Assembly (NCBI GenBank): GCA_041745535.1 | Contig: JBGTIS010000156.1 | Coordinates: 1 to 26,834, forward strand | From: JBGTIS01 sp041745535 | Lineage (GTDB): Bacteria > Bacteroidota > Bacteroidia > Cytophagales > Cyclobacteriaceae | DNA length: 26,834 nt | Direction of reading: 5' to 3' | Part shown: piece by piece, positions 25,224-26,834 of the stretch | Numbering within the stretch: position 1 is the first letter of the stretch | Layout: each line of letters begins with the position of its first letter | The notes under the pieces: model-generated | The model's database searches: none | Told to the model about the DNA's origin: nothing | What the model saw: only the letters and a program-made list of their open reading frames with translations | Program-made: the position numbers and the translations under genes

Positions 25224-26168
25224 TTAGTTCAAAAAATCGTTCGAGTAAAAAGTAGTTACATCAGCCTCTTTTTCAGTAAGTAAACGTTTATCGGAAAAAG
25301 CCAGCATTTTCTTTTGAATAAGCCAATGGGTATACTGCCGCCATCTTTCGTATCGCATAACGCCCCACTGCCCTGCATTGTTTAACAAAGTGCCGCTTAT
25401 GCTGTGCATCGCCAACTCAATAAAATCAATATCTTCAAAATTGCTATGATCGATATGCTCAACAAGCAGTCTGGCAGTGGCTTCCGGTTGTGCTGCCGCT
25501 TCCCGGTAGCCTTTTGCGGTTGCTTTAAAGAAATTGTGAATTGCTTCTTTTTTTTCCGTCACTATCTCCTCCCGCGACATAATTAATGGGGAGTATCCAT
25601 AAGGAACCTGAAAGTCATTCAGGTAAAAGGTGTAGAGCGGAATACCACGATTTTCGGCAATAGCCACCTCCCAGGGCACAAACACCCAGCAGGTATCAGC
25701 TTCACCCTGTAAAAAACCATCAAATACACTCAAACGTGGGGGAGTAATCAAAGAAATATCGCCTTTACCCCCATCATTTCTGATCATTTCAGTAATCAGG
25801 TTAGTTTCCAGAAGGGTTTTATAGCCCGCATAGGTTTTACCATCCAGTTGGGCGGGGCGCGTAATTCCACTGGATTGTAAAGTGACAAACGCACTGGTTT
25901 CGTGCTGACTAACCGTTGCCATCGCAACTACCGGAACAGGATCCTCTCTTAATAATCTATATTCAATAAGGTGCTCTGATGGGCCAATCGCCAAATCCAC
26001 TTCATGATCGGCCAGTCGTTGAATAGGCTTTTTTCGATAGGCATCTATATCGGTTGAAATAAACCGGGGGTCTATACCCAATTCTTTATAATAACCTTTG
26101 ATTTGTGCCAGATACAATCCGGCGTGGTTTACGTTAGGTGTCCAATCGAGTGCTAAGGTTAGTTCCAT
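25224..26168 (-). CDS. ThiY/NMT1-THI5-like protein without signal peptide (paralog A)
   Basis: A 314-aa paralog of the next gene, alignable end to end. Shared blocks: LDWTPNVNHAGLYLAQ, KGYYKELGI, VDLAIGPSEHL, SGITRPAQLDGKTY, NDGGKGD, VFVPWEVA, VPYGYSPLIMS and the ending FYSNDFLN (paralog B ends YTNDFFKK). It begins at the fold itself with no secretion signal; the TonB-receptor stop lies 14 bp upstream. His66 falls where yeast Thi5 has its pyrimidine-donating His66, but the PLP lysine (62) is Gly and the CCCFC cluster is missing, so a canonical Thi5 reaction is unlikely. The receptor, paralog A and paralog B look like one operon. No permease or ATPase follows. Confidence 0.75.
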   Translation of the reverse strand: MELTLALDWTPNVNHAGLYLAQIKGYYKELGIDPRFISTDIDAYRKKPIQRLADHEVDLAIGPSEHLIEYRLLREDPVPVVAMATVSQHETSAFVTLQSSGITRPAQLDGKTYAGYKTLLETNLITEMIRNDGGKGDISLITPPRLSVFDGFLQGEADTCWVFVPWEVAIAENRGIPLYTFYLNDFQVPYGYSPLIMSREEIVTEKKEAIHNFFKATAKGYREAAAQPEATARLLVEHIDHSNFEDIDFIELAMHSISGTLLNNAGQWGVMRYERWRQYTHWLIQKKMLAFSDKRLLTEKEADVTTFYSNDFLN

Positions 26169-26182
26169 AGTTTTAAAAGTTT

Positions 26183-26834
26183 TCAGAATTTCAAATTTAA
26201 CATGGCATAAAAGTGAAAAGGCGGCTGTATAAAATAACCGGGAACCACTTGTCCGTTATAGTCTACCGGTTGCCCTGCGGCATAATATTGTTTGTTAAAT
26301 AAATTATTCAAATGAAGACTAAACTCATGTTGCTCAAACAGTGTAATCGACATTTTTGAATCCAGCACAAAATAAGAGGGCAAAATTAAATCAGGCTGAT
26401 TGGTAGGTTCCAGAAACGATTCGCTAACATATCTTGGATTTAACGATATTGTGAATAGGTTCCACAGTGTATAGGACAATGCCCCGTTGATGATCCAGTT
26501 CGGGCTGATTACCTGGTGCACATTGCGATACACCGTTTCATCGTCTTCCGGAGCATATTCTTTGATGATACTTTGCATGTAAGTGGCATTTCCACCAAAA
26601 GTTAAAGCAGGTAAAACCTGATAGGTCCAATCCAGTTCAATACCACTTCGGTAACTGCTGGGTACATTTTTTCTTAACTGAATAAAACCTTCAGGAATAG
26701 ATTTTCCGATGTCGGCGATTTCATTTTCAAACCGCATGTAAAAAACATTGGCCTGTCCTCTTAACTTTTCATGGCTCAGCCGAAAGCCAGCTTCCAGATC
26801 ATTCACATATTCAGGTTTTACAGCATTTACATCC
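26183..26834 (-). CDS. TonB-dependent receptor, C-terminal part (5' end outside window)
   Basis: The last 216 codons of a TonB-dependent outer-membrane receptor whose start lies beyond the right edge. Visible barrel features: VKPEYVNDLEAGFRL at the edge, the alternating strand YMRFENEIADIG, RSGIELDWTYQVLP, the C-terminal LNNLFNKQYYAAG typical of these receptors, and a terminal Phe (MLNLKF). It lacks SusC hallmarks in the part seen and resembles the siderophore/vitamin-type receptors. The first ThiY-like gene starts 14 bp after its stop, suggesting that the imported substrate is handled by those proteins. The apparent internal start at 26806 is a GTG inside the open frame, not the true start. 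Confidence 0.9.
   Translation of the reverse strand, partial: DVNAVKPEYVNDLEAGFRLSHEKLRGQANVFYMRFENEIADIGKSIPEGFIQLRKNVPSSYRSGIELDWTYQVLPALTFGGNATYMQSIIKEYAPEDDETVYRNVHQVISPNWIINGALSYTLWNLFTISLNPRYVSESFLEPTNQPDLILPSYFVLDSKMSITLFEQHEFSLHLNNLFNKQYYAAGQPVDYNGQVVPGYFIQPPFHFYAMLNLKF

Noticed and set aside
24265..26168. Canonical Thi5 pyrimidine synthase for the ThiY-like pair
   Set aside because: The Thi5 PLP-binding lysine and CCCFC cluster are not present in either protein, so only a family-level call is made.
26169..26834. TPP riboswitch near the ThiY-like operon
   Set aside because: No thi-box-like sequence is visible in the window; any riboswitch would lie upstream of the truncated receptor, outside the window.

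Overview
The window comes from a Bacteroidota chromosome, most likely of the Cytophagales/Sphingobacteriales type rather than an enteric Bacteroides. This is inferred from a SusC/RagA-type TonB receptor, a complete porP-gldK-gldL-gldM-gldN type IX secretion (T9SS)/gliding core, a second TonB receptor, a DUF4271-hemD pair, AT-rich intergenic DNA, and promoter-like TAnnTTTG boxes. No insertion sequence, CRISPR array, phage gene or rRNA is visible. Most of the window is housekeeping plus envelope functions.

Left part (1-8892). A SusC-like receptor runs off the left edge on the minus strand, so its SusD partner would lie outside the window. Next comes a minus-strand NhaD-type Na+/H+ antiporter with its own terminator. 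A two-gene plus-strand operon follows. It holds a DUF255/YyaL (SPATA20-like) protein carrying a thioredoxin-like CxxC motif and a predicted lipoprotein signal, then a sialate O-acetylesterase lipoprotein 6 bp downstream.

Middle part (8893-14495). A minus-strand tRNA-Asp(GUC) has a good Bacteroidota promoter and a perfect 15-bp-stem terminator. It is followed by plus-strand lipid genes: accA (malonyl-CoA synthesis), a patatin-like hydrolase and a small PlsC-type acyltransferase. yggS (PLP homeostasis) converges on the acyltransferase with one base between the stop codons, and is divergent from uvrC (nucleotide excision repair).

Right part (14528-26834), all on the minus strand. In transcription order from the right edge: the 3' end of a TonB-dependent receptor, two tandem ThiY/NMT1-THI5-like proteins without signal peptides, an Omp85/BamA-like outer-membrane barrel, a DUF4271 membrane protein, hemD, then porP-gldK-gldL-gldM-gldN. 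GldL and GldM form the proton-driven inner-membrane motor. GldK and GldN form the periplasmic ring attached to the outer membrane, and PorP/SprF is an outer-membrane component. The gldN terminator lies inside the 3' end of the convergent uvrC gene and probably serves both.

The least conventional features are: (i) the TonB receptor plus two signal-less ThiY-like paralogs with no ABC permease or ATPase in view, the paralogs differing (His66/Ser66) at the position that appears to align with the pyrimidine-donating histidine of yeast Thi5; (ii) a DUF255 protein predicted to be exported as a lipoprotein; (iii) an internal 56-residue repeat in the GldL coiled-coil tail; and (iv) a terminator shared by uvrC and gldN and embedded in uvrC coding sequence. 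All functional calls rest on motif recognition by eye; no database search was run.
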